A DNA stretch of 64,000 bases from positions 1-64,000 of the forward strand of contig NZ_BPQO01000026.1 of assembly GCF_022179285.1 (NCBI RefSeq). Direction: 5' to 3'. Every line of letters starts with the position of its first letter. Position 1 is the first letter of the stretch. The notes under the pieces are model-generated. The model searched no databases and was not told the origin of the DNA. It saw only the letters and a list, made by a program, of their open reading frames with translations. Source of the stretch: Methylobacterium hispanicum (GTDB lineage Bacteria > Pseudomonadota > Alphaproteobacteria > Rhizobiales > Beijerinckiaceae). The position numbers were made by a program, and so were the translations under genes. Shown one piece after another: positions 17,501-25,770 of the stretch.

Positions 17501-19820
17501 CGCGGTCACGCTCGACGCCCCGCAAAAGATCCGGCCGCGGCAGGATCTCACCCTGCCGGTGCGGCTCGCCGGGCTGAAGGCCGGCGAGGAGGCGCGCGTC
17601 ACCGTGGCGATGGTCGATGTCGGCATCCTCAATCTCACCCGCTACGAGGCGCCCGACCCGACGCGCCACTTCTTCGGCCAGAAGGCGCTCGGCCCCGAGA
17701 TCCGCGACGTCTACGGCTACCTGATCGACGGGATGCAGGGCACGCAGGGCGCGATCCGTTCCGGCGGCGACGGGGCCGGCGGGGAACTCGCCGACTCGCC
17801 CCCGACCCAGGCACCGCTGGCGCTCTATTCCGGCGTGGTCGCCGTGGGGGCGGACGGCAGCGCGCGGGTGACCTTCCCGGTGCCCGCCTTCAACGGCACG
17901 GCCCGCGTGATGGTGACCGCCTGGAGCGCCGGCCGCACGGGGCAGGCCCAGGCCGACGTGATCGTGCGCGACCCCGTGGTGCTCACCGGCACGCTGCCGC
18001 GCTTCCTCAACGTGGGCGACCGCTCGCGCATCTTCGTGGCGCTCGACAACGTCGAGGGCGCGGGCGGCGACTACACGGTCGATCTCGACCTCGCGGGCCC
18101 GGTCCTCGTCGGCGCCGAGGCCGTGCACAGCGCGATGCGGCTGGAGGCCGGGGCCCGGGGCCAGCTCGTCCTGCCGCTGACCGCGGCCGGCCCGGGGCTG
18201 GCCCGGCTCGACCTCACCCTGACCGGGCCCGGCCTGCCCCCGGGCGTCGGCCAGAGCTTCGCGCTCAACGTCGGCCCCGGCACCGGGCCGATGCTGCGCC
18301 GGAGCGTGCAGACGCTGGCGCCGGGCGCCGCTCTCACCCTCTCGCCGGACCTGCTCTCCGACATCCTGCCCGGCACCGGCACGGTCTCGGTCGCGGCGTC
18401 CGCCTTGCCGGGCCTCGACGTGCCGGCCCTCCTCCAGGCGCTCGACCGCTACCCCTACGGCTGTTCCGAGCAGGTGGTCAGCCGGGCGATGCCGCTGCTC
18501 TACGTCAACAAGCTCGCGGCCCTCGACAAGCTGGCGCTCGACGACAAGCTCGACGAGCGGGTGCGCGAGTCGATCGACCGCGTGCTGGCGCGCCAGGATT
18601 CGAGCGGCAGCTTCGGCCTGTGGTCGGCGCAAGGCTCGAACGACCTCTGGCTCGACGCCTACGTCACCGACTTCCTGACCCGGGCGCGCGAGCGCAGCTT
18701 CGCGGTGCCGCAGACGGCCTTCACCCTGGCGCTCGACCGCCTGCGCAACGCGGTCGCCAACACCACGGAGGTGCGCGACGGCGGCGCCGACCTCGCCTAC
18801 GCGGCCTACGTGCTGGCCCGCAACGGCCGCCCGGTGATGGGCGACCTGCGCTACCTCGCCGACACGAAGATCGGGGACTTCGCGACGCCGCTGGGCCGCG
18901 CCCAGATCGCCGCGGCGCTGGCGCTGCTCGGCGACCGGACGCGCGCCGGCAAGGCGCTCGACTCCGCGCTCGGGGCGCTGCGCGCCGCCCGCGACGGGCG
19001 CGACTACCGCGCCGATTACGGCTCGCGCCTGCGCGACGGGGCGGGCCTGATCACGCTCGCCGCCGAGACCGGCCTGGCCCGCGAGGCGCTTCAGCCCGTG
19101 GCCGCCGTGCTCGGGGAGGAGCGGGCCACGGGCCGCACCACCAGCACGCAAGAGAACGCCTGGATGGTGCTGGCCGCAGCCGGCCTGACCAAGGAGGCCG
19201 AGAGCCTGTCCTTCACGGTGGACGGCGCCCCCCAGACGGGGCCGCTCGCCCGCAGCTTCCGCGGCGCGGCGCTCGAGGCGCGGCCGGTCAGCGTGGTGAA
19301 CACGGGGGCCGCGCCCGTGCAGGTGGCGCTCGGCATCAACGGCAACCCGCTGGCGCCGGAGCCCGCCGAGTCGCGCGGCTACACCGTGGAACGGACCTAC
19401 CACCGCCTCGACGGCTCAGTGGTCGATCCGGCCCGCGGCATCCGTCAGAACGACCGGCTCGTGGTGGTGCTGAAGGTGACGGAGGCCAAGGCCAGCGCCG
19501 CGCGCCTGCTGCTCGTCGATCGCCTGCCCGCGGGACTCGAGATCGACAACCCGAAGCTGCTCGATGCCGACGCGCTCACCGGCCTCAGCTTCGCCAAGAG
19601 CGACGTCGTGCCGGTCCACACCGAGTTCCGCGACGACCGCTTCGTGGCGGCCTACGACCGCACGCCCGAGCAATCCGCCTTCTTCACGGTGGCCTACACG
19701 GTGCGGGCCGTCTCGCCGGGGCGCTACCTGCATCCGGGCGCGCTGGTCGAGGACATGTACCGCCCCGACCGCTACGGCCGCACCGGCTTCGGCACGGTCG
19801 AGGTCGGGGCGGCGAAGTAG
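14523..19820 (+). CDS. Bacterial alpha-2-macroglobulin family protein (YfhM-like)
   Basis: A 1765-residue exported protein. After a signal peptide (ending VSAQT) come a TPR-like region (about residues 70-190), successive macroglobulin beta domains including MG2-type sequence (AYVFPERGVYRSGETV), and the thioester motif YGCSEQ with Cys at residue 1314 and Gln three positions later, followed by the alpha-helical thioester domain and C-terminal domains. Bacterial alpha-2-macroglobulins trap attacking proteases in the periplasm by covalent capture. There is no lipobox, so it is likely soluble or periplasmic and not a lipoprotein. The next gene is pbpC, the same pairing as yfhM-pbpC in enterobacteria, which links protease trapping to murein repair. 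The ATG at 14523 follows GGAGCAGG. Confidence 0.93.
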   Translation: MARSSRLRHGWALLAGALALAAPVCVSVSAQTPPAPAPRLAAKPAPKKSFVREDLASAGVRLEAALKDEARGGNRSPAQARREGEALFQSGRAAQALPLLAAALAAEPADPQNWLAYARAADALGNDEQAGTYSERYRRRQAALATAYTAYLRAGTPQGEARALAFLGEAQGRQSAWRPALEAYRASLALDDLPNVRETYEGLRAEHGFRILDYKVDSDAAAPRVCFTFSESLAAKTDFAPFVAVAGAANAAVTAEAQQICVDGLKHGSRYSIVLRQGLPSAVGEDLLKAADYEIYVRDRAPQARFTGRNYVLPRTGQAGVPLLSVNAPKLAVEVLRVGDRGLLPALRSEEFLSQLSGAAAQTIAEQKGIRVWKGELETAKAELNQEAVTAFPVLQAVGRLEPGLYIMQARPAGTGTEDGDYEQRATQWFVVSDLGLTAFRGRDGVHVFLRSLASADAVADAEVRLVARNNEVLATRRTDKRGYAAFDPGLARGEGGIAPGLVVAQVGDDYGFLDLNLSAFDLTDRGVKGRADAGAVEAYVFPERGVYRSGETVQVTALLRDAQGAAIPNLPLTLVVKRPDGVEYRRVQVADQGLGGRALSLALLSGAQHGTWRIAAYTDPKAPAVGEASFLLEDYVPERLDVDLKPAHPALRRDEPAEIAVAARYLYGAPGAGLEVSGSVAVLAAQGSGIPGLDGFSTGLDDEPFEAVSQEIEARATTDAAGRASVTVPIPEAASPRPLEAKVTLAVGEPGGRALSRSLTLPILPAEPVLAIRKGFRELAEGAPATFDVVMAAPDGRRLAQEGVAWTLSRIDRSYQWYRADGRWSFEPVKQVRRVANGTLDVRADEPAKVSAPVGFGTYRLETSVPGRPGATASVTFQVGWSGTETADVPDLLDLTLDKGAYAAGDRLRARLNPRFRGRATLAVVGDRVHEVLDVAVPEGGTTVDIPVKAAWGSGAYLVATAYRPLDQAAKRLPGRALGLAWFSVDRGARELAVTLDAPQKIRPRQDLTLPVRLAGLKAGEEARVTVAMVDVGILNLTRYEAPDPTRHFFGQKALGPEIRDVYGYLIDGMQGTQGAIRSGGDGAGGELADSPPTQAPLALYSGVVAVGADGSARVTFPVPAFNGTARVMVTAWSAGRTGQAQADVIVRDPVVLTGTLPRFLNVGDRSRIFVALDNVEGAGGDYTVDLDLAGPVLVGAEAVHSAMRLEAGARGQLVLPLTAAGPGLARLDLTLTGPGLPPGVGQSFALNVGPGTGPMLRRSVQTLAPGAALTLSPDLLSDILPGTGTVSVAASALPGLDVPALLQALDRYPYGCSEQVVSRAMPLLYVNKLAALDKLALDDKLDERVRESIDRVLARQDSSGSFGLWSAQGSNDLWLDAYVTDFLTRARERSFAVPQTAFTLALDRLRNAVANTTEVRDGGADLAYAAYVLARNGRPVMGDLRYLADTKIGDFATPLGRAQIAAALALLGDRTRAGKALDSALGALRAARDGRDYRADYGSRLRDGAGLITLAAETGLAREALQPVAAVLGEERATGRTTSTQENAWMVLAAAGLTKEAESLSFTVDGAPQTGPLARSFRGAALEARPVSVVNTGAAPVQVALGINGNPLAPEPAESRGYTVERTYHRLDGSVVDPARGIRQNDRLVVVLKVTEAKASAARLLLVDRLPAGLEIDNPKLLDADALTGLSFAKSDVVPVHTEFRDDRFVAAYDRTPEQSAFFTVAYTVRAVSPGRYLHPGALVEDMYRPDRYGRTGFGTVEVGAAK

Positions 19821-19845
19821 GGCAGGGGGGAGGCGAGGGAGGGCG

Positions 19846-22128
19846 ATGCCCGAGCCGACGGATCTCCCTCCCCCCTCTGCGGGGGAGGGTACCCTGCGAA
19901 GCAGGGGGGGCGGGACGAAGTCCCGCGGAGAGGGGAGCGACGGTGCAGGATCGAGCTGTGCCCGGCATGAAGGTGGCGCCCTCTCCGTTCGCTGGGGTCC
20001 CCTCTCTGCGGGACTATGTCCCGACCGGCCCCTGCTGACGCCGAGGCCACCCTCCCCCGCAGAGGGGGGAGGGAGGGCGTGGCGGGTCCTCGCCCTCGCC
20101 GCCGTGCCGCTCGCCGCCGCCGCCCTCTGGCTCGCCCGGCCCGCCCCCCTCCCGCCCCTCGATCTCGCTCCGGCCAACCTCCGCTCCACCATCGTCACCG
20201 ACCGCGCGGGCCAGCTCCTGCGCCCCTTCGCCACCGCGGACGGGCGCTGGCGCCTGCCGGTGGCCGCCGCGGGCGTCGATCCGCGCTTCCTTGCCATGCT
20301 CACGGCCTACGAGGACCGGCGCTTCGCCGAGCACGCGGGCGTCGATCCGGCCGCCCTGATCCGGGCCGGCTGGCAGTGGCTGCGGCACGGGCGCATCGTC
20401 TCGGGCGGCTCGACCCTCGCGATGCAGGTGGCCCGCCTGGTGGAGCCGCGGCCCGAGCGCTCGCTGTCGGCGAAACTCCGCCAGATCCGCCGCGCCCGCG
20501 AGCTCGAATCGAGCCTCGGCAAGGCCGGCGTGCTCGACGCCTACCTAGCGCTCGCGCCCTACGGCGGACCCGTCGAGGGCGTGCGCGCGGCCGCGCTCGC
20601 CTATCTCGGCCGCGAGCCGGCCCGGCTCTCCACGGCCGAGGCGGCCCTCCTCGTCGCCCTGCCGCAGGCCCCCGAGGCGCGTCGGCCCGACCGCCATCCC
20701 GAGCGCGCCCGCCGCGCCCGCGACCGGGTGCTCGACATCGCCGCCGCCCGCGGCGTGATCACCCGGGGCGAGGCGCGCGCCGCCAAGGCCGAGCCGGTGC
20801 CGACCGAGCGCCGCCCCTTCCCCATGCGGGCCGCCCACGCGGCCGAGGCGGCGGTCGCGGCCGATCCGGCGAGCCCGGTGATCCGGCTCAGCCTCGACGG
20901 GCGGCTCCAGGCGAGCCTGGAGGCGCTGGCCAGCGAGCGCGCGGCGGCCGCGGGTCCCGGCCTGTCGGCGGCGATCCTGGTGCTCGACAACCGCACCGGC
21001 GCGGTGCTGGCCCAGGTCGGCAGCCCCGGCTACCTGGACGCCTCCCGGCGCGGCGCCATCGACATGACGCTGGCCCTCCGCTCGCCGGGCTCGGCGCTCA
21101 AGCCCTTCATCTACGCACTGGCCTTCGAGAACGGCCTCGCCCATCCCGAGACCCTGCTGGAGGACCGGCCGGCACGCTTCGCCGCGACCTACGCGCCGGA
21201 GAATTTCGACCTGACCTACCAGGGCACCGTGACGGCACGGCGCGCGCTCCAGCTCTCCCTGAACGTGCCCGCGGTCGAGCTGCTGGAGGCGGTCGGGCCC
21301 GCCCGCTTCATCGCCCGCCTGCGGGCGGGCGGGGCGGGCATCGCCCTGCCGCGGGAGGCCGCGCCCGGCCTGCCGGTGGCGCTCGGCGGGCTCGGCATCA
21401 CGCTCACCGACCTCGCCCGGCTCTACGCGGGCCTCGCCCGCGGCGGCGCCGTGCCGGAGGTCATCCGCCGGGCCGGTGCGAGCGCGCCCGAATCGGCGCG
21501 GCGGATCGCCGAGCCGGTGGCCGCCTGGTACGTCGCCGACACGCTGCGGGGAGCGCCCCCGCCCGAGAACGCGCTGCCGAACCGCATCGCCTACAAGACC
21601 GGCACCTCCTTCGGCTACCGCGACGCCTGGGCGGTCGGCTTCGACCGGCGGATCACCGTCGCGGTCTGGCTCGGGCGGGCGGACGGGGCCGCGGTGCCGG
21701 GGCTGGTCGGGCGCAGCGTGGCTGCGCCGGTCCTGTTCGACGCGTTCAGCCGCTTCGGCGGCGAGCCGGAGCCGGTGGCCCGCCCCCCCGGAACGCTCAG
21801 CGCCACCAGCGCCGCCCTGCCGCCGCCGCTGCGGCACCTGCGGGCCGACCTGCCCCGCGCGCCGGGCCAGGCCGCGGCGCCGCTGCGCATCGCCTACCCG
21901 CCGGACGGTTCGCGCATCGATGTCGGCCACGGCGAGGGCGCGGCGGCCGGCCTCGCACTCAAGGCGCTGGGCGGCGTGCCGCCGCTCACCTGGATGGTGA
22001 ACAGCTTGCCCGTGGAGGTGAGCGCCCGGCGGCAATCCGCCTGGGTCCCGGACGGGAGCGGCTTCGTGCGCATCTCGGTCGTCGATGCGGCGGGTGGCAG
22101 CGACAGCGTCGTCGTGCGGGTCGAGTGA
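19846..22128 (+). CDS. pbpC: Penicillin-binding protein 1C with repeat-encoded N-terminal extension
   Basis: A bifunctional class A PBP of 760 residues. The glycosyltransferase domain has EDRRFAEH and the LSTAEAALLVALPQAP region; the transpeptidase domain has SALK (SxxK), SLN (SxN) and YKTGTSFG (KTG); a C-terminal BiPBP_C-like domain follows. The membrane anchor starts only at residue 79. The preceding 78 residues, rich in Pro, Gly and Arg, are encoded by two inverted copies of a palindromic repeat element. No good in-frame start lies between the repeats and the anchor; a GTG at 20104 falls within the transmembrane helix. The ATG at 19846 has GAGGGAGGGCG just upstream, so the repeat DNA is probably translated as a cytoplasmic tail. 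Confidence 0.92.
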   Translation: MPEPTDLPPPSAGEGTLRSRGGGTKSRGEGSDGAGSSCARHEGGALSVRWGPLSAGLCPDRPLLTPRPPSPAEGGGRAWRVLALAAVPLAAAALWLARPAPLPPLDLAPANLRSTIVTDRAGQLLRPFATADGRWRLPVAAAGVDPRFLAMLTAYEDRRFAEHAGVDPAALIRAGWQWLRHGRIVSGGSTLAMQVARLVEPRPERSLSAKLRQIRRARELESSLGKAGVLDAYLALAPYGGPVEGVRAAALAYLGREPARLSTAEAALLVALPQAPEARRPDRHPERARRARDRVLDIAAARGVITRGEARAAKAEPVPTERRPFPMRAAHAAEAAVAADPASPVIRLSLDGRLQASLEALASERAAAAGPGLSAAILVLDNRTGAVLAQVGSPGYLDASRRGAIDMTLALRSPGSALKPFIYALAFENGLAHPETLLEDRPARFAATYAPENFDLTYQGTVTARRALQLSLNVPAVELLEAVGPARFIARLRAGGAGIALPREAAPGLPVALGGLGITLTDLARLYAGLARGGAVPEVIRRAGASAPESARRIAEPVAAWYVADTLRGAPPPENALPNRIAYKTGTSFGYRDAWAVGFDRRITVAVWLGRADGAAVPGLVGRSVAAPVLFDAFSRFGGEPEPVARPPGTLSATSAALPPPLRHLRADLPRAPGQAAAPLRIAYPPDGSRIDVGHGEGAAAGLALKALGGVPPLTWMVNSLPVEVSARRQSAWVPDGSGFVRISVVDAAGGSDSVVVRVE
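19866..19935. repeat. Composite palindromic element, copy 1 (in the pbpC N-terminal region)
   Basis: Three consecutive hairpins: ccctccccc / gggggaggg (19866-19889, loop ctctgc), ccctgc-gaa-gcaggg (19892-19906), and gcgggac-gaa-gtcccgc (19910-19926), then cggagagggg. An inverted, diverged copy occupies 19998-20073. The conserved ends and central cgggac-N3-gtcccg hairpin define a unit of about 70 bp. Confidence 0.8.
19998..20073. repeat. Composite palindromic element, copy 2 (inverted relative to copy 1)
   Basis: Read on the opposite strand this copy has the same order as copy 1: cccccctctgcgggggaggg, then a gcagggg box, then cgggac-N3-gtcccg (20009-20023), then cagagagggg. The two copies are about 60 bp apart in inverted orientation, so the whole 19866-20073 region could form a large cruciform or RNA stem. 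Confidence 0.78.
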
Positions 22129-22230
22129 CCGGCGCCGTCCGCGGCAGGGCGACGCAGCCGGTCTAACACAGGATAGGTGTTTACGGCGCGCTAACCCGCG
22201 CCGCCATAGGCACGATCCGTGAGGTCCCCG

Positions 22231-23298
22231 ATGGCATGGAAGGTGGGTGCCGCGGTCTCGGCGGCTCTGGCGGTGGGCATCGCGGGCTCGGCCGCGCAGC
22301 AGGCTCCGCAGCGCGCCGCGTGGCGCGCGGAGTACCGCGCGCCGGAATCGATCCCGTTCCCCGAGAGCAACCCCTACAGCCGGCCCAAGGCCGAGCTCGG
22401 GCGCCGGCTGTTCTTCGATCCCGTCCTCTCGGGCGACCGCACGCGCTCCTGCGCGAGTTGCCACCAGCCCGATCTCGCCTGGGCCGACGGGCGGCGCCGC
22501 GCGCTCGGTCGGAGCGGCGACGACATGGAGTTCCACACACCGAGCCTTCTCAATCTCGCCTGGCAGGAGGGCCGGTTCGGCTGGGACGGCAAGTTCCGCG
22601 ATCTCGAAGCCGTCGCCTTCGGGCCGATCAGCGCCCCCGGCAACATGAACCTCGGCGCGGAGGAGGCCGTGCGCCGCCTCGCGGCCGATCCCGCCTACGC
22701 CGCTGCCTTCGCGGGCGCCTTCCCGAATGCGTCCCCGGATGCCTCCCTGGATCCCGGCCCGGCGGTGACCCGCGAGCGGATCGAGGCCGCGCTCGCGACC
22801 TTCGAGCGCCTGATCGTCTCCACACCCGCGCCCTTCGACCGCTGGATCGCGGGCGACGAGCGCGCGGTTCCCGAGGCGGCCAAGCGCGGTTTCGACCTGT
22901 TCAACGGCCGGGCCAATTGTGCAGCCTGCCACGGCGGCTGGAGCTTCAGCGACGGCTCCTTCCACGATATCGGCGTGGGCCGGGGCGAGGACATCGGCCG
23001 CGGGCGCTTCGTGCCGAAATCCGAGGCGCTGCGCTACGCCTTCAAGACGCCGGGCCTGCGCGAGATGCGCGGGCGCACCCACTTCATGCACGACGGCTCG
23101 CTCGACAGCCTCGCGGCGGTGATCGACCTCTACGACCGGGGCGGCATCGACCGGCCGAGCCGGTCGCGCGAGATCCGCCCGCTGAACCTCACTGCCGCCG
23201 AGAAGGCCGACCTGCTGGCCTTCCTCGACACCCTGAACGCCGACGCGGCGCTCTCGGTCGCCGCCGCGGACCTGCCGGACGGCCCGCCGAAGCCCTGA
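22231..23298 (+). CDS. Di-haem cytochrome c peroxidase / MauG family protein
   Basis: A 355-residue exported protein with a signal peptide (ending GSAAQ) and two c-type haem motifs, CASCH at about residue 74 and CAACH at about residue 230, each opening one of two similar halves. This is the layout of the bacterial di-haem peroxidase/MauG superfamily, which reduces hydrogen peroxide with electrons from small cytochromes or oxidises protein side chains. The text HTPSLLNLAWQ and RTHFMHDGS is typical of the family. No amine dehydrogenase gene is nearby, so a peroxidase role is more likely than quinone-cofactor maturation. GTG at 22219 is an alternative start. Confidence 0.88.
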   Translation: MAWKVGAAVSAALAVGIAGSAAQQAPQRAAWRAEYRAPESIPFPESNPYSRPKAELGRRLFFDPVLSGDRTRSCASCHQPDLAWADGRRRALGRSGDDMEFHTPSLLNLAWQEGRFGWDGKFRDLEAVAFGPISAPGNMNLGAEEAVRRLAADPAYAAAFAGAFPNASPDASLDPGPAVTRERIEAALATFERLIVSTPAPFDRWIAGDERAVPEAAKRGFDLFNGRANCAACHGGWSFSDGSFHDIGVGRGEDIGRGRFVPKSEALRYAFKTPGLREMRGRTHFMHDGSLDSLAAVIDLYDRGGIDRPSRSREIRPLNLTAAEKADLLAFLDTLNADAALSVAAADLPDGPPKP

Positions 23299-23304
23299 GC
23301 GGGG

Positions 23305-23466
23305 CTACCGGAACAGCGGCAGACACGATCCCAGCAGCGCGAGCCCCGAGACCAGGAACAGGCCGCCGCAGGTCTCGCAGGCCGGCGCCCTCAGGCCGGC
23401 CCGGGGCGCGAGCGCGGCCAGCGTCGTGCCGAGGCCGAGGCTCGCGAGGCTTGCAAGACCGATCAT
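23305..23466 (-). CDS. Small two-helix membrane protein with a CxxC motif
   Basis: A 53-residue open reading frame (start MIGLASLASLGLG, end SCLPLFR) that contains two hydrophobic segments flanking a short polar loop with CETC (residues 30-33). The ATG at 23466 is preceded by GGAGAAGG at suitable spacing, which is the main reason to believe it. It converges on the peroxidase gene with 6 bp between stops. I know no family; it could be a redox- or metal-responsive membrane peptide, but that is only a guess. Confidence 0.55.
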   Translation of the reverse strand: MIGLASLASLGLGTTLAALAPRAGLRAPACETCGGLFLVSGLALLGSCLPLFR

Positions 23467-23682
23467 TCCGGACCTTCTCCATGACCTGCGCCCGGGAGAC
23501 CCGGGCGGGGCGTTGTGCGGACTCTCTCCGACAAGGCCTGAGGAAAGCCTTACGTTCGCCCCCGGACGGCCGGGGCTGTGGACAAGGCCGCTCCCTCGCG
23601 ATGCCTCGGCCCGAGACGAATCCAGGCTTCTCCACGCAACGCACAGCGTTAACTATTTCCTTAAGGAGGTCTTAACGCCACC

Positions 23683-23709
23683 TTGGCGATCAAGATGAAC
23701 CATCGGTAA
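23683..23709 (+). other. Possible eight-codon leader ORF behind a perfect Shine-Dalgarno sequence
   Basis: AAGGAGGT at 23663-23670, a full match to the 16S rRNA 3' end, is followed 12 bp later by TTG and seven codons ending in TAA at 23707-23709. An internal ATG at 23695 would give four codons. This lies in an AT-rich segment upstream of the membrane-protein gene at 23756. It may be a translated leader, or the SD may be fortuitous. Confidence 0.3.
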
Positions 23710-23755
23710 ATAGCGATGTCAGCTTTTGACGGACTTGCCTAATACCGAGGCTTTC

Positions 23756-24814
23756 ATGCGCTCGCCCAAGGGGAACGGGTTCCGTTTCGGTCTCGCCTCG
23801 GCTCTCGCCCTACCCCTGGTTCCGTTGGCGACGGAGGCGAGCGCCCACGTGAAGTGGTTCTGCGCCTTCGACGTCGCCGGCCAGCCCCGCGGGCTCGAGC
23901 AGGTGCTCTGCGCCGACTTCGAGTGGCTCGTCGCGCTCTCGGTGCTCTGCCTGATGTTCGGCTGCCTCGCCGAGGGCACGCCGCTCGGCACCGCGCTCCT
24001 CAACGCCCTCGACCGGGTGACCTCACGGATCCGGGCCGACACCGAGACCCTGGTCCGGGCGACGCTCGGCTTCTTCTTCGTCTCGCTCTGGTCGCTCGGC
24101 GGCATCATCCTGACGCCGGAATTGAAGACCGACGCGGCCTGGATCCCGTGGCTGCAACTGGGCCTCGCCGTCCTGCTGATCTGGCGCCAGACCATGGCGC
24201 TCACCGGCCTCGGCATCGTCTTCCTGTTCGGCTACGCGACCTGGACCTACGGCGTCTTCCACTTGGCCGACTACCCGGTCTTCCTCGGGGTCGCCGCCTA
24301 CCTCGTCCTCACCGGCACCGGCCGCACGCTCTTCGGCATCCGCCCGCTCGACGTGGTGCGCTACGCCGCCGCCGTCACGCTGATGTGGGCCTCCGTCGAG
24401 AAGTGGGCCTATCCGGACTGGACCGCGCCGCTGATCGCCGCCAAGCCGCAGATGACCATGGGCGCCTCGCCGGAGCTGTTCATGAAGGCCGCGGGCGTCA
24501 TCGAGTTCACCCTGGCCTTCGCCCTGGTCTGGACGCCCCTGGTGCGCCGGACGAGCGCGGTGATCCTGGCGGCGGTCTTCGTGTCGGCCATCTTCGAGTT
24601 CGGCAAGGTCGACGCGATCGGGCATTCCGGCATCATCGTGGTGCTGCTCGGCATCGCCGCCGACGACGCCCGCAGCCCCGTCCGGGTCCGCGACGCGGTG
24701 CTGGCCCCCGCCTGGTACGGCGCGGCGCTGGCGGGCTTCCTGGCCCTCTACTACGTCGGCCACGCCCTCCTGTTCGGGGCGCCGGCCGGGCTTGCCGGGG
24801 TGCCGGTGATCTGA
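23756..24814 (+). CDS. Multispanning membrane protein, DoxX-like
   Basis: A 352-residue protein with an N-terminal signal or signal-anchor segment ending in EASAH, then about eight hydrophobic helices. After cleavage the chain would start HVKWFCAFD, with an N-terminal His and nearby Cys, a pattern that could coordinate copper. The central WASVEKWAYP and the C-terminal helix pairs recall DoxX/DoxD-type quinone-linked proteins, but the match is weak. The start at 23756 is chosen because it gives a normal signal peptide; a TTG at 23726 is in frame. It converges on the marC-like gene with 15 bp between stops. Confidence 0.7.
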   Translation: MRSPKGNGFRFGLASALALPLVPLATEASAHVKWFCAFDVAGQPRGLEQVLCADFEWLVALSVLCLMFGCLAEGTPLGTALLNALDRVTSRIRADTETLVRATLGFFFVSLWSLGGIILTPELKTDAAWIPWLQLGLAVLLIWRQTMALTGLGIVFLFGYATWTYGVFHLADYPVFLGVAAYLVLTGTGRTLFGIRPLDVVRYAAAVTLMWASVEKWAYPDWTAPLIAAKPQMTMGASPELFMKAAGVIEFTLAFALVWTPLVRRTSAVILAAVFVSAIFEFGKVDAIGHSGIIVVLLGIAADDARSPVRVRDAVLAPAWYGAALAGFLALYYVGHALLFGAPAGLAGVPVI

Positions 24815-24829
24815 GGGAGCCGCGTGCCC

Positions 24830-25525
24830 TCAGCGCCCGGCGAACATCGGGCCGAACACGTCGGTGATCCCGCTGATGGTGATCTGGGTCCCGACGCAGA
24901 GGAGCAGGAAGGCGAAGAGGCGCCCGAGCACCCGGGCACCCACGGGCCCGATCAGCCGCACCACCCGGTCGGCCGAAGCGTAGAGCAGGGCGGCGAGCAG
25001 CGCGACGCAGAGCGCGGCGGCCGAGACCGCGACGTAGAAGCCGAGCCGGTCCGCCATCGGCCCGGGCCGGTTCGAGCCCAGGGTGATCGCCACCGCGATG
25101 GTGCCGGGCCCGGTGGTGAAGGGCAGGGTGAGCGGGAAGAAGGCGATCTCTGCGAGCGCGTCCCGGCTGCGGACCGCCTCCTTCGGCCCGACCTCGCCGC
25201 CCACCTCCGCCTGCTTGCGCGCCTCCCGCGCCTCCGGCCGGTTGAGCAGGCCCCAGGCCGAGGCCGCGACGACGAGGCCCCCCGCGATCCTGAGCGCGCC
25301 CAGCGAGACGCCGAAGAAGTTCAGGATCGGCGCCCCCGCCCAGAGGGCGGCCAGCATGACGAGCGCGGCGTAGACCCCGATCCGCCGCGCCAGCTCGACG
25401 CGCTCGGCGTGGCTGTTGGCCGCCGTGACCTGCGCGAAGATCAGCGCGCCGCCGACCGGGTTGACGATGGAGAACAGGCTGGAGAGCGCGAACAGGAAGC
25501 TCTGGACGGCCGATTCGATGCTCAT
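24830..25525 (-). CDS. MarC family integral membrane protein
   Basis: A 231-residue inner-membrane protein with six hydrophobic helices and the family signatures FSIVNPVGGALIF near the N terminus and FFPLTLPFTTGPGTIAVAI in the middle. MarC proteins were once tied to multiple antibiotic resistance, but that link was withdrawn and their transport function is unknown. The ATG at 25525 gives the usual MSIES-type start; a TTG at 25534 is also in frame. It is divergent from kup with 245 bp between. Confidence 0.9.
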   Translation of the reverse strand: MSIESAVQSFLFALSSLFSIVNPVGGALIFAQVTAANSHAERVELARRIGVYAALVMLAALWAGAPILNFFGVSLGALRIAGGLVVAASAWGLLNRPEAREARKQAEVGGEVGPKEAVRSRDALAEIAFFPLTLPFTTGPGTIAVAITLGSNRPGPMADRLGFYVAVSAAALCVALLAALLYASADRVVRLIGPVGARVLGRLFAFLLLCVGTQITISGITDVFGPMFAGR

Positions 25526-25770
25526 GCTGCGCAAGCCCTCCGGTGACGCGGGCGCCTATAGCATCACGGGCCGGATTCGGAGCGCGGCGCCCCGCAGGTC
25601 GCAGTTTCCGGCCGGGCGGGGGCGTGCTAGCTAACGCCTCACGATCCCTTCATGCGCCGGCCCCCGAGCCGTGCGCCCGGCAAGCTTTTCGCGTCCCTGT
25701 CGCATCCTCCCGCGAGGATCCCGATCACTCCAGCGAAGCGCCGGACAGGCCCGAGCCTCGATCACATCCG

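Noticed and set aside
15879..19403. 1174-codon open frame on the minus strand opposite the alpha-2-macroglobulin gene
   Set aside because: It is rich in Arg, Gly, Ala and His with no domain, and mirrors a well-supported gene. In very GC-rich DNA the opposite frame stays open by chance.
20545..23091. 848-codon minus-strand frame overlapping pbpC and the peroxidase gene
   Set aside because: Spans two proven plus-strand genes, no motif, composition of a shadow frame.
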